A stretch of DNA of 64,000 nt from Alkalihalobacterium elongatum (GCF_019024285.1 NZ_WMKZ01000001.1:248001-312000), one strand, 5' to 3'; positions 42,821 to 51,467 are shown, counted from the first letter of the stretch. The notes: generated by a model from the sequence alone, not told the origin. Program-made: numbers and translations.

Positions 42821-43471
42821 TTAGTCTTGACCACCATACATTTGGCTCTGACCTTGTCCACTTTGAGACATTTGGCCTTGCGACTGGCTACCTTGTCCCA
42901 TTTGTCCTTGTGACTGACTTTGCATTTGTTGTAACTGTTGTTGGGATTGGTTGATTTGTTGAGTCATTTGATTAAGAACATTAAAGGATTGGAGGGATTG
43001 GCTAACGCTCCCTAACATTTGTGTCGCTTGCTGGATTGATTGCTGTAATTGTTGGAACGTTTTTTGCTGTTGTTGTTGAGCTTGTGAACTAAATTGCTGC
43101 ATTTGTTGTAATAATTGATTAGCTTGTTGCTGATCTTGACCACTAGAAGATTGCGAACTCATAGAACTAAATTGCTGCTGAGTCGATTGCAATTGGTTCA
43201 GTGTCGATTGCATTTTCTCTAAATGTCCACGCAACGGCATTAACTCCTCTCCAATTTCTTCTTCTGCCTTTTCAGCTGCTACTCGTTCAACGATTTCTTT
43301 TGTTTCTTTTTCCATCCCAAATTCCTCCCTAAATTGTTCTCTAATCGGTTCTTGATTAACGGCTTCCCCTGTAGTAACTGGAACAAATTCCGGTTTTACT
43401 TGTCGACGTGCCCAAGCTGTAACCGTAACCACACCAGCTAAAACTATAATCGTTAAGAACAAAAACATCAC
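42821..43471 (-). CDS. Membrane-anchored glutamine-rich coiled-coil protein
   Basis: One N-terminal membrane helix (MFLFLTIIVLAGVVTVTAW) is followed by an acidic linker and a long helical region (about residues 60-180) extremely rich in Gln and Ser, ending in GQMGQGSQSQ-type repeats. No family is recognised; such proteins can be spore or envelope structural proteins. The start is uncertain. I give the GTG at 43471; GGAGG lies 15 nt before it, and the frame is open further upstream without a better start. Confidence 0.62.
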   Translation of the reverse strand: MMFLFLTIIVLAGVVTVTAWARRQVKPEFVPVTTGEAVNQEPIREQFREEFGMEKETKEIVERVAAEKAEEEIGEELMPLRGHLEKMQSTLNQLQSTQQQFSSMSSQSSSGQDQQQANQLLQQMQQFSSQAQQQQQKTFQQLQQSIQQATQMLGSVSQSLQSFNVLNQMTQQINQSQQQLQQMQSQSQGQMGQGSQSQGQMSQSGQGQSQMYGGQD

Positions 43472-43658
43472 GATATCAATTGTAATCAACCTCCGATCAC
43501 CAACACTACATCCTTGTGTCACTGGGACAACCATTATTATGATCAAGACCGTCGACTTCTATTTGATTAGAATGATGTTAATTATTAACTCTTTTCTCTA
43601 AAAGTAAATACAATGAAACAATAATCACGAGGGAACATTATTGATGAGGTGGTTCACT

Positions 43659-44087
43659 ATGTTAAAAAAAATAATGGCTTTTGTGTTACTCTTCATCGCT
43701 TTCACTACAGTTGTTTCAGCACAAAACCATAAACCAATCGAGATTTTTCATATTGAAAAAGGCGAAGTTATCCAATCGGTGCCTTCAACTAACAAAATAC
43801 AAACAGAAATCAAAAAGCTTATAAAAGGAACTACAGGTCTAAGTAAAAAGTTCAATCCCATTCCTAATGAAGGCTATATGATAAAAGTTCCATTTGAACG
43901 CGCAACTACAATTGAAAATGAGTGGTTTCATGATTTAGTCGATCAAGTTGTGTTCATTTTCCCAGAAGACGGAAAACCTTATTACCTGTTATTTAATGAT
44001 GAAAATACGCCTTTCTTTTTCACTTTTGAGGGAAACACAAAACCGTTATTAAGAGAATTAAACTTCGACCCATCTTCCACGAACTAA
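43659..44087 (+). CDS. Secreted protein of unknown function, 142 aa
   Basis: It has a clear signal peptide (MLKKIMAFVLLFIAFTTVVSA, cleavage probably after VSA). The mature part is mixed, with a VIFPEDGKPYYLLF-like strand pair. I do not recognise the family. The ATG at 43659 has GAGGTGG at 6 nt. It precedes another exported protein gene on the same strand. Confidence 0.7.
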   Translation: MLKKIMAFVLLFIAFTTVVSAQNHKPIEIFHIEKGEVIQSVPSTNKIQTEIKKLIKGTTGLSKKFNPIPNEGYMIKVPFERATTIENEWFHDLVDQVVFIFPEDGKPYYLLFNDENTPFFFTFEGNTKPLLRELNFDPSSTN

Positions 44088-44280
44088 ATAAGACGACAAG
44101 CTTAGCGATTGTTAAGCTTGATACATAATCTTTCACGTCAATTCCTACCTTTTTTTGTATAATACCCCTCAATTTATACCCTTTAATGTTATAATTGATT
44201 TCTACAATTGCAATACAAGAATTCTTAAATATCCTCATTTTAGAATCGTTAGTCTTAAATTTAATAAAAAGGAGCGAGAT

Positions 44281-44718
44281 ATGAGAGGAGTTTTTATTTG
44301 CTTACTAATGAGCAGCCTGCTCTTTGCTGGATGTACCTCAAATGAAACGCCAAAAGAAAATTTATTGCCCGATGAAACCAAACAGGGAGAAAATACTTTA
44401 GAAACTACCGTGCCTGTATTCGAACAACAACTTAAAGATACTCAACTAGAAATTGGAGACGCCGTTCTTGTTCAAGGTACGATAGCAACTGTTTTTAAGA
44501 AGGATTTTCATTCTGAAGGATATCCTATATATGGTTCAAGTGATTTTGGCTTATTTGTAGAAAATGAAGTGGGACAAATAATAGGCACTGTACACATTGT
44601 TAATGATCAAGAGATGAACTATTCAGAAGGAAGCAAAGTAAAAGTTTATGGCATTATAAGAGAGTTAAACGAATTAGAGGATATTTATTATATCGATGCC
44701 GTTACCATAAAAGAATAA
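44281..44718 (+). CDS. Putative lipoprotein with OB-fold-like domain, 145 aa
   Basis: The signal has a lipobox LFAGC with Cys at residue 18. The body (about 55-145) reads as an OB-fold (GDAVLVQGTIATVF ... SKVKVYGIIRELNE ... YYIDAVTIKE) of the kind seen in tRNA_anti-like extracytoplasmic proteins. AAGGAG precedes the ATG. A terminator follows directly. Confidence 0.75.
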   Translation: MRGVFICLLMSSLLFAGCTSNETPKENLLPDETKQGENTLETTVPVFEQQLKDTQLEIGDAVLVQGTIATVFKKDFHSEGYPIYGSSDFGLFVENEVGQIIGTVHIVNDQEMNYSEGSKVKVYGIIRELNELEDIYYIDAVTIKE

Positions 44719-44740
44719 GTCAGACTATATTCTTTATTGG

Positions 44741-44769
44741 AAGCACCTGCTTTAAGTGGTGCTTTTTTT
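44741..44769 (+). terminator. Hairpin terminator
   Basis: AGCACC (44742-44747) pairs with GGTGCT (44758-44763) and is followed by a run of T. It ends the lipoprotein gene. Confidence 0.85.
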
Positions 44770-44810
44770 GAGCTTTCTTCATTTTAAACCCGCCTTTATA
44801 TATGACGGTT

Positions 44811-45308
44811 TCACGGTCGTACACTCACTCTAGTTCCAATCGGAATCGTACGGGCTAATTCTTCTACATCCTGATTAAACATTCGAATACACCCTCTAGA
44901 AACCGCTTTGCCAATCGAAGAAGGATCGTTAGTACCATGAATGCCATAACCCTTTTTCGATAACGACATCCACATTGTACCAAAGGGACCACCTGGATTA
45001 GGTGCTTTATTAATTATGACAAATTCTCCTGTCGGTGTTTGTTTTAAGATTTGTCCTACAGCAATTGGGTACGTTTTTACAACGGTACCGTATTGAAACA
45101 ATGTCAACGTACGATTAGAGATAGATACCATAATTGAATATGGCAGTAAGTCTGGATTAGGAAGTCCTGGAATCGTAATCGCTTGGCCTACGAATATCAA
45201 ATTAGGATTAACAATTTTATTGGCTTGCAGTAAAGTTGTATAAGGTATGCGATAATCTTCTGAAATTTTCCACAAGGTTTCACCAGGTTTCACAATATGT
45301 TGGTACAT
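44811..45308 (-). CDS. L,D-transpeptidase with N-terminal LysM
   Basis: A 165-aa protein: LysM at residues 3-47 ([16 protein letters not shown]) binds peptidoglycan, and a YkuD catalytic domain spans about 57-164. The catalytic motif is H124-GTN...SRGC140IRM. It forms 3-3 cross-links in the wall or spore cortex. It has no signal peptide, as for the Bacillus YkuD protein, which is found in spores. GGGAGG precedes the ATG. Confidence 0.93.
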   Translation of the reverse strand: MYQHIVKPGETLWKISEDYRIPYTTLLQANKIVNPNLIFVGQAITIPGLPNPDLLPYSIMVSISNRTLTLFQYGTVVKTYPIAVGQILKQTPTGEFVIINKAPNPGGPFGTMWMSLSKKGYGIHGTNDPSSIGKAVSRGCIRMFNQDVEELARTIPIGTRVSVRP

Positions 45309-45469
45309 TCTAAAATTCCTCCCGAACTAAATGATGATATATTCTATGGAAGAAAGTACCTAGTGGAGCTTTACCCATTATTTTTTCATATAGTTAAGCC
45401 CATCCTGAACATGGACACTCACCTAACCAACAATTTGCAATAGGCTAAATTAGGTTAGGAGTGAATATC

Positions 45470-46213
45470 ATGAATTTCTTATGGACAAAAGAAAAAGCGC
45501 TACTTCATATGTATGGATGGAAATTAAATGCGATACAACAATTCGAGGAGAAAATGACGCATCGCCACCATCTCTTTCCATGTATTCCAGCAACTCAAGC
45601 CTTTGTACTTGGTCATTTACGTTATGGTTTTGTTGGTCATCCTGATGAACAGCAAACTTCATATGAACTAGCACAATTATTAAAAGAGTACTCTGAAAAT
45701 TATCGACAATTTGGTAGATATACTACACTCATCGTATTTTTTGAAGGTTCAAATGAAGAAAACGTTTTGGTTGAAGAGTATGAACAGAAGTATTGGCACT
45801 TATTAAACGAATTAACAGAACTAGATGAAAAACAGTGGCCCGAACATATTCCTCAAGATCCCCATCAAAATGAGTGGGAATTTTGCTTTCATGGTGAACC
45901 TTATTTTATGTACTGTGCAACACCAGCCCATACACATAGAAACAGTCGATCATTTCCTTACTTTATGATGGCCATTACTCCAAGATGGGTACTTCAACAA
46001 TTTAATGCTTCTCCTGATTATGCAAAAAAAATGAAAACCCAAATTCGGAAACGTCTTGCAGCCTATGACCACATTGAAGCTCATCCAGAATTAAAGAAGT
46101 ATGGAGAGGATGATAATTATGAATGGAAGCAGTATTTCCTTCATGATGACGAAACCGCCCTTGCTAAATGCCCATTCCATCGGGCGCAACAACTGATGAA
46201 TAAAAAAAAGTAA
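45470..46213 (+). CDS. YqcI/YcgG family protein
   Basis: A 247-aa soluble protein matching the YqcI/YcgG family: start with a Trp-rich block, FPCIPATQAFVLGHLRYGF near residue 40, EWEFCFHGEPYFMYCATPAH in the middle and KCPFHRAQQL at the end. Its function is unknown; conserved Cys and His suggest a metal or redox site. The ATG at 45470 has AGGAG at 8 nt. Confidence 0.87.
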   Translation: MNFLWTKEKALLHMYGWKLNAIQQFEEKMTHRHHLFPCIPATQAFVLGHLRYGFVGHPDEQQTSYELAQLLKEYSENYRQFGRYTTLIVFFEGSNEENVLVEEYEQKYWHLLNELTELDEKQWPEHIPQDPHQNEWEFCFHGEPYFMYCATPAHTHRNSRSFPYFMMAITPRWVLQQFNASPDYAKKMKTQIRKRLAAYDHIEAHPELKKYGEDDNYEWKQYFLHDDETALAKCPFHRAQQLMNKKK

Positions 46214-46223
46214 TCTAATAATG

Positions 46224-46268
46224 AAAATAGGATAGGAAGAAAGGTTAACTCTTTTCCTATCCTATTTC
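46224..46268. terminator. Bidirectional terminator
   Basis: AAATAGGATAGGAA pairs perfectly with TTCCTATCCTATTT, between the YqcI-like gene and the convergent ABC operon. Confidence 0.85.
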
Positions 46269-46274
46269 CAGAGA

Positions 46275-47039
46275 TTACACACTAGAGGCTTTGACTGTAC
46301 CATGTTTATCATTAAGCACCGCTTTCATTTGCTCTAAGCAAACAAACTCAGCCACAAAGGGAGTCGCTGGCTTTTTAAAAAAATGTTCTTTTGAAGAAAA
46401 CTGTTCAATTTGCCCATTGTTTAACAACATTACTTTATTAGAGAGAGCCATCGCTTCGGTAAAATCATGGGTAACATGAATGATCGTCACATCTTCTTCA
46501 AAGTGAATCGATCGGAAAAGATCATAGAGCTCTAGTCTCGTTTTAGGATCCAGAGCTGAAATGGGTTCATCTAATAATAAAAGCTTAGGCTTCATGAGAA
46601 GGGCTCTTGCTAAAGATACTCGCTGTTTTTCTCCCCCACTTAAACGCTGTGGTTTACGCTCTAAAAGATGGTCAATTTTCATCTTTTCTGTTAAGTCTCT
46701 CATTCGAGCTATAATTTGGCTGTCACGTTTTTGTTCTTTTGCCGCAAATAATATATTTTCTCTCACTGTGAAAAACGGGTAAAGAAAGCTATCTTGATAG
46801 GCGAAACCGATCTTCCTTTTTTCAACTGGTGTATTCGTTATATCTTTCCCATTTATATATATACGACCGTGATCAATTTTGGTTAATCCGACAATGCTTT
46901 CAAGCAGTAACGTTTTCCCACACCCTGTTGGCCCCATCACCACTAAATAATCATTAGGTTGTAGAGAGAAATCGACATTCTTGAGAGCAAATTTTTCGTA
47001 ATTAACACTCAATTGTTCTATTTTTAAATGCTGGCTCAT
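46275..47039 (-). CDS. Molybdate/tungstate-type ABC transporter ATP-binding protein
   Basis: A 254-aa ATPase with Walker A (GPTGCGKT), signature LSGGEKQR, Walker B (LLLLDEP) and switch His (HVTHD). Its closest type is the ModC/WtpC/sulfate branch; it lacks the long C-terminal regulatory domain of classical ModC. The start overlaps the permease stop in ATGA. Confidence 0.87.
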   Translation of the reverse strand: MSQHLKIEQLSVNYEKFALKNVDFSLQPNDYLVVMGPTGCGKTLLLESIVGLTKIDHGRIYINGKDITNTPVEKRKIGFAYQDSFLYPFFTVRENILFAAKEQKRDSQIIARMRDLTEKMKIDHLLERKPQRLSGGEKQRVSLARALLMKPKLLLLDEPISALDPKTRLELYDLFRSIHFEEDVTIIHVTHDFTEAMALSNKVMLLNNGQIEQFSSKEHFFKKPATPFVAEFVCLEQMKAVLNDKHGTVKASSV

Positions 47040-47824
47040 CGTCTCTCCTCCATTCGCTCAAACATTCTAATTACTGTCAGAAATACTATTGCAAATAAAA
47101 TCATCACTATTGAAATCGCAACTGAAAATTGAATTTCACCTATCGACATTTTTAAAAAGATGGCAATGCTGACCGTTTCTGTCTTAAATTTGGTCATACC
47201 TGCAACCATTGATATCGCTCCAAACTCCCCCATAGCTCTCGCCCAAGCCATGATGATCCCACTCCAAATCCCAGATCTCGCCATCGGTAATGACGTTCGC
47301 ATAAATACTTGAAATGGACTATAGCCAAGAGTTGCGGCTACTTTTTCAAATCGCTCATCATAGCTGGCAAAGGCTTGTTGACATGCTCTCACAGCTAATG
47401 GTAAACCAATTACAACTTGAGCAACGACTACCCCAACAGGAGTAAAAACGATACGAATGCCAAGTGAACTTAACAAATCACTAGTTATCGGCCCAAAAAA
47501 TAATAATAAGGCCACACCCGTTACTAAAGACGGAAGAATTAACGGTAGATCAAAAAGCGAACTAATGACATTTTTTAAAGGAAAAGACACTTTCGCTAAA
47601 ACATAACCAACAGGAATGGCAATGATTGCTATAATTAATGCACTAATCAATGAAGTCACCAACGTAAAAACGATTGCAAAATGAAATTCTTTATCTTGGA
47701 TTGTTGTAATAAAAGCAAATAGATCTACATAAAAAAATAAACCAATATAGACAGAGAATAAAAATAATGCCGTGAGTATATATATCGTGATAAAGCTTTT
47801 CGTTAATAATTGATTTGTACGCAT
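47036..47824 (-). CDS. Molybdate/tungstate-type ABC permease
   Basis: A 262-aa protein with six membrane helices and the EAA motif (ATLGYSPFQVFMRTSLPMARSGI ... MAWARAMGEFGA) of ModB/TupB-like permeases. I prefer the ATG at 47824 with AGGAG at 4 nt. Molybdate, tungstate or sulfate are possible substrates. Confidence 0.87.
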   Translation of the reverse strand: MRTNQLLTKSFITIYILTALFLFSVYIGLFFYVDLFAFITTIQDKEFHFAIVFTLVTSLISALIIAIIAIPVGYVLAKVSFPLKNVISSLFDLPLILPSLVTGVALLLFFGPITSDLLSSLGIRIVFTPVGVVVAQVVIGLPLAVRACQQAFASYDERFEKVAATLGYSPFQVFMRTSLPMARSGIWSGIIMAWARAMGEFGAISMVAGMTKFKTETVSIAIFLKMSIGEIQFSVAISIVMILFAIVFLTVIRMFERMEERR

Positions 47825-47880
47825 AATTCTCCTCACTTCTATCTTGGGTATTTTCATTTACACGAATCATTAGGAAAAAT

Positions 47881-47914
47881 AAGAACGATCTATCGAAACG
47901 ATTGGATCGTTCTT
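47881..47914 (-). terminator. Intra-operon attenuator hairpin
   Basis: AAGAACGATC (47881-47890) pairs with GATCGTTCTT (47905-47914), with ATTTTT following on the minus strand. It lies between the binding-protein and permease genes and probably lets only part of transcription through, giving more binding protein than permease. Confidence 0.7.
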
Positions 47915-47927
47915 TTTCCCCTAGTTA

Positions 47928-48746
47928 CTAATGAATTTCACCTTTGATGTTATATCCGTGATATTGAAATACGGCAGGTGCTTCTTTTTCTAAAAACTGA
48001 AGAAATTCAGTCGCTGCTTCTTTTTGCTCAGAATAGGAGATGACCGTACCCATAAACGCATGAAGAACATTTAGATCTGGATCAATCTGTGCGGCATCTA
48101 GCTTTTCACGATTTTTTTGAAATGCGGCAAGCTCACTGATTGCAGCGTCAACTTCTCCCGACATTATCGCCATAACAGCTTCAGAACCTGTTTGTGCTGT
48201 TATAATTTCATTCGTTTCTACTTGTTCTGTTATTCCTAATTCTTCAAACATTTCATACGCTGATTGTCCGAGTGGTGTTCCTTCACGATTAGGAATCGCA
48301 ATCGTTAAGCCTGGCTGTGCAAGATCCCCAATACCCTGTATATTTTTCGGATTATCTTTGGCTACAAGAATGATTGGGGTATGAAAAGCAAGTGGACCAA
48401 ATACTTCATCCTCGATATGGCCTGCTTCCTTCATCGAATCAATCACCCTTTGTGATCCTGGAATAAATATATCACCTTGCTTACTCATCTCCAGCTGGCC
48501 GACTAATCCCGCATTATTGTTATAATTCACTTCCACTTTTACACCTGTTTGTTCTTCATACATTTCAATTAGTTCATCCATCGGCTGGGCAAGACCTGCC
48601 CCAATTAGGGCTTGAAGCGTAATGTATTCATCGCTTTTTTCATTTTCGTGATCAGATGAAGAGCTATCATTCGAACCACATGCAGCAACTGTCATCATTG
48701 TAAAAGCTAGTAATAATGCAAAAATAAATCCTTTTCTTTTAATCAT
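47928..48746 (-). CDS. Molybdate-type ABC substrate-binding lipoprotein
   Basis: A 272-aa lipoprotein (lipobox VAAC, Cys 23) with the ModA/WtpA fold: LQALIGAGLAQPMDELIEMYEEQTGVKV, GDIFIPGSQRVID, and IAIPNREGTPLGQSA. It binds an oxyanion outside the membrane for the permease and ATPase below. Its start overlaps the NosL-like gene's stop by 8 nt. A hairpin follows the gene. Confidence 0.88.
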   Translation of the reverse strand: MIKRKGFIFALLLAFTMMTVAACGSNDSSSSDHENEKSDEYITLQALIGAGLAQPMDELIEMYEEQTGVKVEVNYNNNAGLVGQLEMSKQGDIFIPGSQRVIDSMKEAGHIEDEVFGPLAFHTPIILVAKDNPKNIQGIGDLAQPGLTIAIPNREGTPLGQSAYEMFEELGITEQVETNEIITAQTGSEAVMAIMSGEVDAAISELAAFQKNREKLDAAQIDPDLNVLHAFMGTVISYSEQKEAATEFLQFLEKEAPAVFQYHGYNIKGEIH

Positions 48747-49254
48747 TTTTTATCCCCCATTTTGTTCCTACTAAATTTTGTTGAAAGTTATATCCGAATT
48801 GGCGTTCGAAGTGATGATCGAAAAAGTCACTAAATGTGAACATTTCGCCTGCCCCATTTTCATCCATAAATCGATAAGCTTCATCTACATCTTTAAAGGT
48901 GTTAATCCCATAGCCCATCGGTGTTTGAATGGATGCATCATAGACAAAATAAGCATCTTCAATGTCTAACCACTCCAACGTATGATAATCACGTACATAT
49001 TGAACCGCAATCTCTCGGTCGCTATACTGCTTTAACCACTGATAATGACAGCCGATATCATCAAACATAAAGTATTGGCCATTGGTCAGATGAATTTGGG
49101 TGGCATATTGGTTATCGCCCATGACCATATTACACTCATTACAAATGTCGACTCCTTCTGAAATTTGATAAGGCTCATACTCTTTTTCTACACAAGCACT
49201 TAGCATCAGAAGAAGTGTTATACATCCAATAAAGAAGAAACTATATTGTCTCGT
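48739..49254 (-). CDS. NosL-like copper-binding lipoprotein, apparent non-standard start
   Basis: The mature part has the NosL motif CNECNMVMGD and the blocks FDDIGCHYQWL and FVYDASIQTPMGYG. NosL binds Cu(I) and helps make copper enzymes. The ATG at 49206 would leave only four residues before the lipobox Cys (MLSAC). Reading upstream in frame adds the needed hydrophobic segment (FFFIGCITLLLMLSAC), and a strong AAAGGAGGGGG lies 5 nt before an ACG codon at 49254; no ATG, GTG or TTG is available. Either ACG serves as start or an ATG has been lost. It leads the molybdate-type ABC operon. Confidence 0.72.
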   Translation of the reverse strand, partial: TRQYSFFFIGCITLLLMLSACVEKEYEPYQISEGVDICNECNMVMGDNQYATQIHLTNGQYFMFDDIGCHYQWLKQYSDREIAVQYVRDYHTLEWLDIEDAYFVYDASIQTPMGYGINTFKDVDEAYRFMDENGAGEMFTFSDFFDHHFERQFGYNFQQNLVGTKWGIKND

Positions 49255-49395
49255 AGTAACCCCCTCCTTTTATTGATACTATTAAAGTAATCGATAATTT
49301 TGAGAGCTTTGTGAAATATAAATTTTATTCACGATTTTGTCAAAATACCCTATACTGTATAAATAAATAACAATTCTCATAATCTTAATCAAAAA

Positions 49396-49440
49396 CTACA
49401 AAAGACTAGCTTAGTTACAAATGTAACATCAAGCTAGTCT
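49396..49440 (-). terminator. Hairpin terminator of the ArsR operon
   Basis: AGACTAGCTT (49403-49412) pairs with AAGCTAGTCT (49431-49440), with an inner GTTAC/GTAAC stem and T-rich tail on the minus strand. Confidence 0.82.
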
Positions 49441-49498
49441 CTGATAACTTACTATTAAAATTGCATGAACTTTACTAATGCTTTTAATGAGAGATGGA

Positions 49499-49837
49499 TC
49501 ACATTTCTCCCTTGTTATCCCTATCAGTTTCAACGAAATGTTTTAGCATTGCCATCTTATTATCCCAAAACTGCTCGTAAAAAGATAACCATTCCTTTAA
49601 CTCTAGCAAAGCATCTGCTTGTAGTGTGTAACGAGACTCTCTGCCCATTTTCTTAACACTCACAAGATTAGCTTCTGATAAAATACGTAAATGCTTAGAA
49701 ACGGCTGTCCGACTGATTGGAAAGTGTTTACTAATGATTGTAACAGGCATTTCTCCATCCGCTAACAACCGTAGCATCTTACGTCTCGATGGATCAGCGA
49801 TCGCTTGGAACACATCATGCTTTTGTTCTAGTGGCAT
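49499..49837 (-). CDS. ArsR-family transcriptional repressor
   Basis: A 112-aa winged-helix regulator with core ISRTAVSKHLRILSEANLVSVKKMGRESRYTL. No classical metal-binding Cys pair is present, so it is probably of the metal-free subgroup paired with SRPBCC proteins. Its ATG overlaps the SRPBCC stop as TAATG. It most likely represses its own operon through the two palindromes upstream. Confidence 0.9.
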   Translation of the reverse strand: MPLEQKHDVFQAIADPSRRKMLRLLADGEMPVTIISKHFPISRTAVSKHLRILSEANLVSVKKMGRESRYTLQADALLELKEWLSFYEQFWDNKMAMLKHFVETDRDNKGEM

Positions 49838-50262
49838 TACCCTTCCACTACTTTACGCAATGCTTCATGCACAATTGAATCCCAACCATTGTTCATACGG
49901 TCACTGATCTCAGCATTGGTCTGATCTGGTCCTGGACCGGGAACGATTTCATCTGATGCGCCCCAACCTGAATGGATCAATGTAAATTCCGTCTGCTCCC
50001 CTAAATCTTTAAGTTCAAAAGATACTTTCCAGCCAGCTTCGCCCCATGAAAACACTAATTTGTTTGGTGGATTTAATTCCAACACCTTACAAGGCGTCGG
50101 ACCAAACGGTGACTGAATTGTAAATTCATAGTCTAACTCTTGTTTAAAATCATTAGGCATAAACCATGAGTCAATGCCTTCTGATGTTGCAACAGCATTC
50201 CAAACTTTGTCGATGTTTGCATTAAAAACAGCTTGTTTACGAATATCTAAAGTAGATGTCAT
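49837..50262 (-). CDS. SRPBCC/AHSA1-domain protein
   Basis: A 141-aa protein with the START-like AHSA1 fold: start DIRKQAVFNANIDKVWNAVATSEGIDSWF, central KVLELNPPNKLVFSW, and a long C-terminal helix (GWDSIVHEALRKVV). Such proteins bind a hydrophobic ligand in a deep cavity. The ATG at 50262 follows GGAGG. It is the first gene of the pair with ArsR, a common partnership in Bacillus. Confidence 0.88.
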   Translation of the reverse strand: MTSTLDIRKQAVFNANIDKVWNAVATSEGIDSWFMPNDFKQELDYEFTIQSPFGPTPCKVLELNPPNKLVFSWGEAGWKVSFELKDLGEQTEFTLIHSGWGASDEIVPGPGPDQTNAEISDRMNNGWDSIVHEALRKVVEG

Positions 50263-50287
50263 TCTTATTCCTCCAGTATGTAAATGC

Positions 50288-50339
50288 GCAACCAAAAGGT
50301 TGCATCTTTATTTTACGAAACCTTTTGGTTTCATGTCAA
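50288..50339 (-). promoter_or_regulatory. Promoter with two ArsR-type operators
   Basis: On the minus strand, -35 TTGACA (50334-50339) and -10 TAAAAT (50310-50315) are 18 nt apart. Perfect 16-bp palindromes lie in the spacer (50317-50332, half-site GAAACC) and downstream (50288-50303, half-site GCAACC), with centres 29 bp apart. The placement fits tight repression by the ArsR encoded in the operon. The region 50340-50534 beyond holds nothing I can support. Confidence 0.75.
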
Positions 50340-50529
50340 GCACTTGCGTTCACAGATTAATACCTTTTTGACAATTACAACAAATGATATAAATACAGTC
50401 GTGACCGTTAGCATAGCTAAAATCGAGATTGTCTGTTAGCCATCAAAAGCTATCACTTCAAATTGAAAGAGCACCATCCCAACTGATATAAATCATTAAA
50501 TACTTTAAAATATAGTTCTCAAACTCCCA

Positions 50530-50570
50530 AAAGACCCCTATTACACTTTCTCTTAGTGTAATAGGGGTGG
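50530..50570 (-). terminator. Hairpin terminator of the DUF1450 gene
   Basis: CCCCTATTACACT (50535-50547) pairs perfectly with AGTGTAATAGGGG (50555-50567). It lies about 105 nt after the DUF1450 stop. Confidence 0.65.
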
Positions 50571-50672
50571 GCAGTACCATTTGTATGGACACGAATTATG
50601 GAGTTTATTTATCTTTCATTTGATAAAAAAAAGCTCTACTTCAACTATCTCTAAATCTATATACAAACTCAA

Positions 50673-50903
50673 TTACTTTGCTTTTTTTAATATTTGTTTA
50701 TTTAATTTAGCAAATAGTTCATCGTCTGTATCGCATTTAATGATTTTCTTTCCATCTATCAAACTGAAAGGACAACGTTTACATGTTTTGCATTCACCAA
50801 TGCACCCTTTTCGTTTCACAGTGATGTCTGGATACTTTTCTTTTATATGTTTAAACACCTTTTTAGATACATCATTTTCTTTACAAAAGTAGATTTTCTT
50901 CAT
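50673..50903 (-). CDS. DUF1450 family protein (YuzB-like), Fur-box controlled
   Basis: A 76-aa protein starting MKKIYFCKENDVSKKV with CIGECKTCKRCPF in the middle, the pattern of DUF1450/YuzB, a thioredoxin-fold-like iron-sulfur or redox protein. Six cysteines are present. The ATG at 50903 has AGAGGTGG at 8 nt. A near-consensus Fur box lies over its promoter, so it should be made under iron limitation. Confidence 0.85.
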   Translation of the reverse strand: MKKIYFCKENDVSKKVFKHIKEKYPDITVKRKGCIGECKTCKRCPFSLIDGKKIIKCDTDDELFAKLNKQILKKAK

Positions 50904-50933
50904 ATGTACGTCCACCTCTTAGAAGTACTAATT

Positions 50934-50967
50934 GATAATTATAATCATTATCAATATCATATCAAAG
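50934..50967 (-). promoter_or_regulatory. Fur box overlapping promoter
   Basis: GATAATTATAATCATTATC (50934-50952) matches the classical Fur box GATAATGATAATCATTATC in 18 of 19 positions. On the minus strand a TTGATA/TATAAT promoter with 16-nt spacing overlaps it, so bound Fur would block RNA polymerase. Confidence 0.85.
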
Positions 50968-51008
50968 GTGGTTACACAAGTCAGCTTATTTTTATTAAAT
51001 TTCAGTTT

Positions 51009-51467
51009 TTATTTTTCTACAAATTTTTTAAAATTTGTGATCGATAACTTTTCATTTACCTTTACTTCATTTAACACTTGAAATCCATTTCTCTTATATA
51101 AAAGGATCGCTGGAGTGTTGCTCGTTCCAGTAGAAACAATCCACTCATGTATCGAAGGCTCATACTCTTCCAAGTACGTCAATAATGCTTGTGCGATACC
51201 TTTTCTAAAGTGATGAGGATGAACCATCAGACGATGAATATCTAATATCTCTATTGACATTTTGTAAGAGATCGCCCCGACTACTTTTTCCTCTATAACA
51301 TATCCTAAAAAGACTTCACCGCATTGTTGAAGTTCTTGCACGGTTTCATTTAAAGGCGGGAGGTCAAAATAACCGATGATATTTGCTTCTACTTTATAAG
51401 CATTTTTTTGCAAAACGTTAATCTCAGCTGCCATAGTTGGGTCTGTAATATCTAACTTTTTAATCAT
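51009..51467 (-). CDS. GNAT acetyltransferase
   Basis: A 152-aa protein with the GNAT motif RLMVHPHHFRKGIAQALLTYLEEY and a later NTPAILLYKRNGF block. The substrate is unknown. The ATG at 51467 has GGGAGAGGG at 5 nt; the open frame begins 13 codons earlier without a site. Confidence 0.85.
   Translation of the reverse strand: MIKKLDITDPTMAAEINVLQKNAYKVEANIIGYFDLPPLNETVQELQQCGEVFLGYVIEEKVVGAISYKMSIEILDIHRLMVHPHHFRKGIAQALLTYLEEYEPSIHEWIVSTGTSNTPAILLYKRNGFQVLNEVKVNEKLSITNFKKFVEK

Noticed and set aside
50581-50892. 103-codon plus-strand frame opposite the DUF1450 gene
   Set aside because: No ribosome site, and the minus-strand gene has family motifs and a Fur-controlled promoter.
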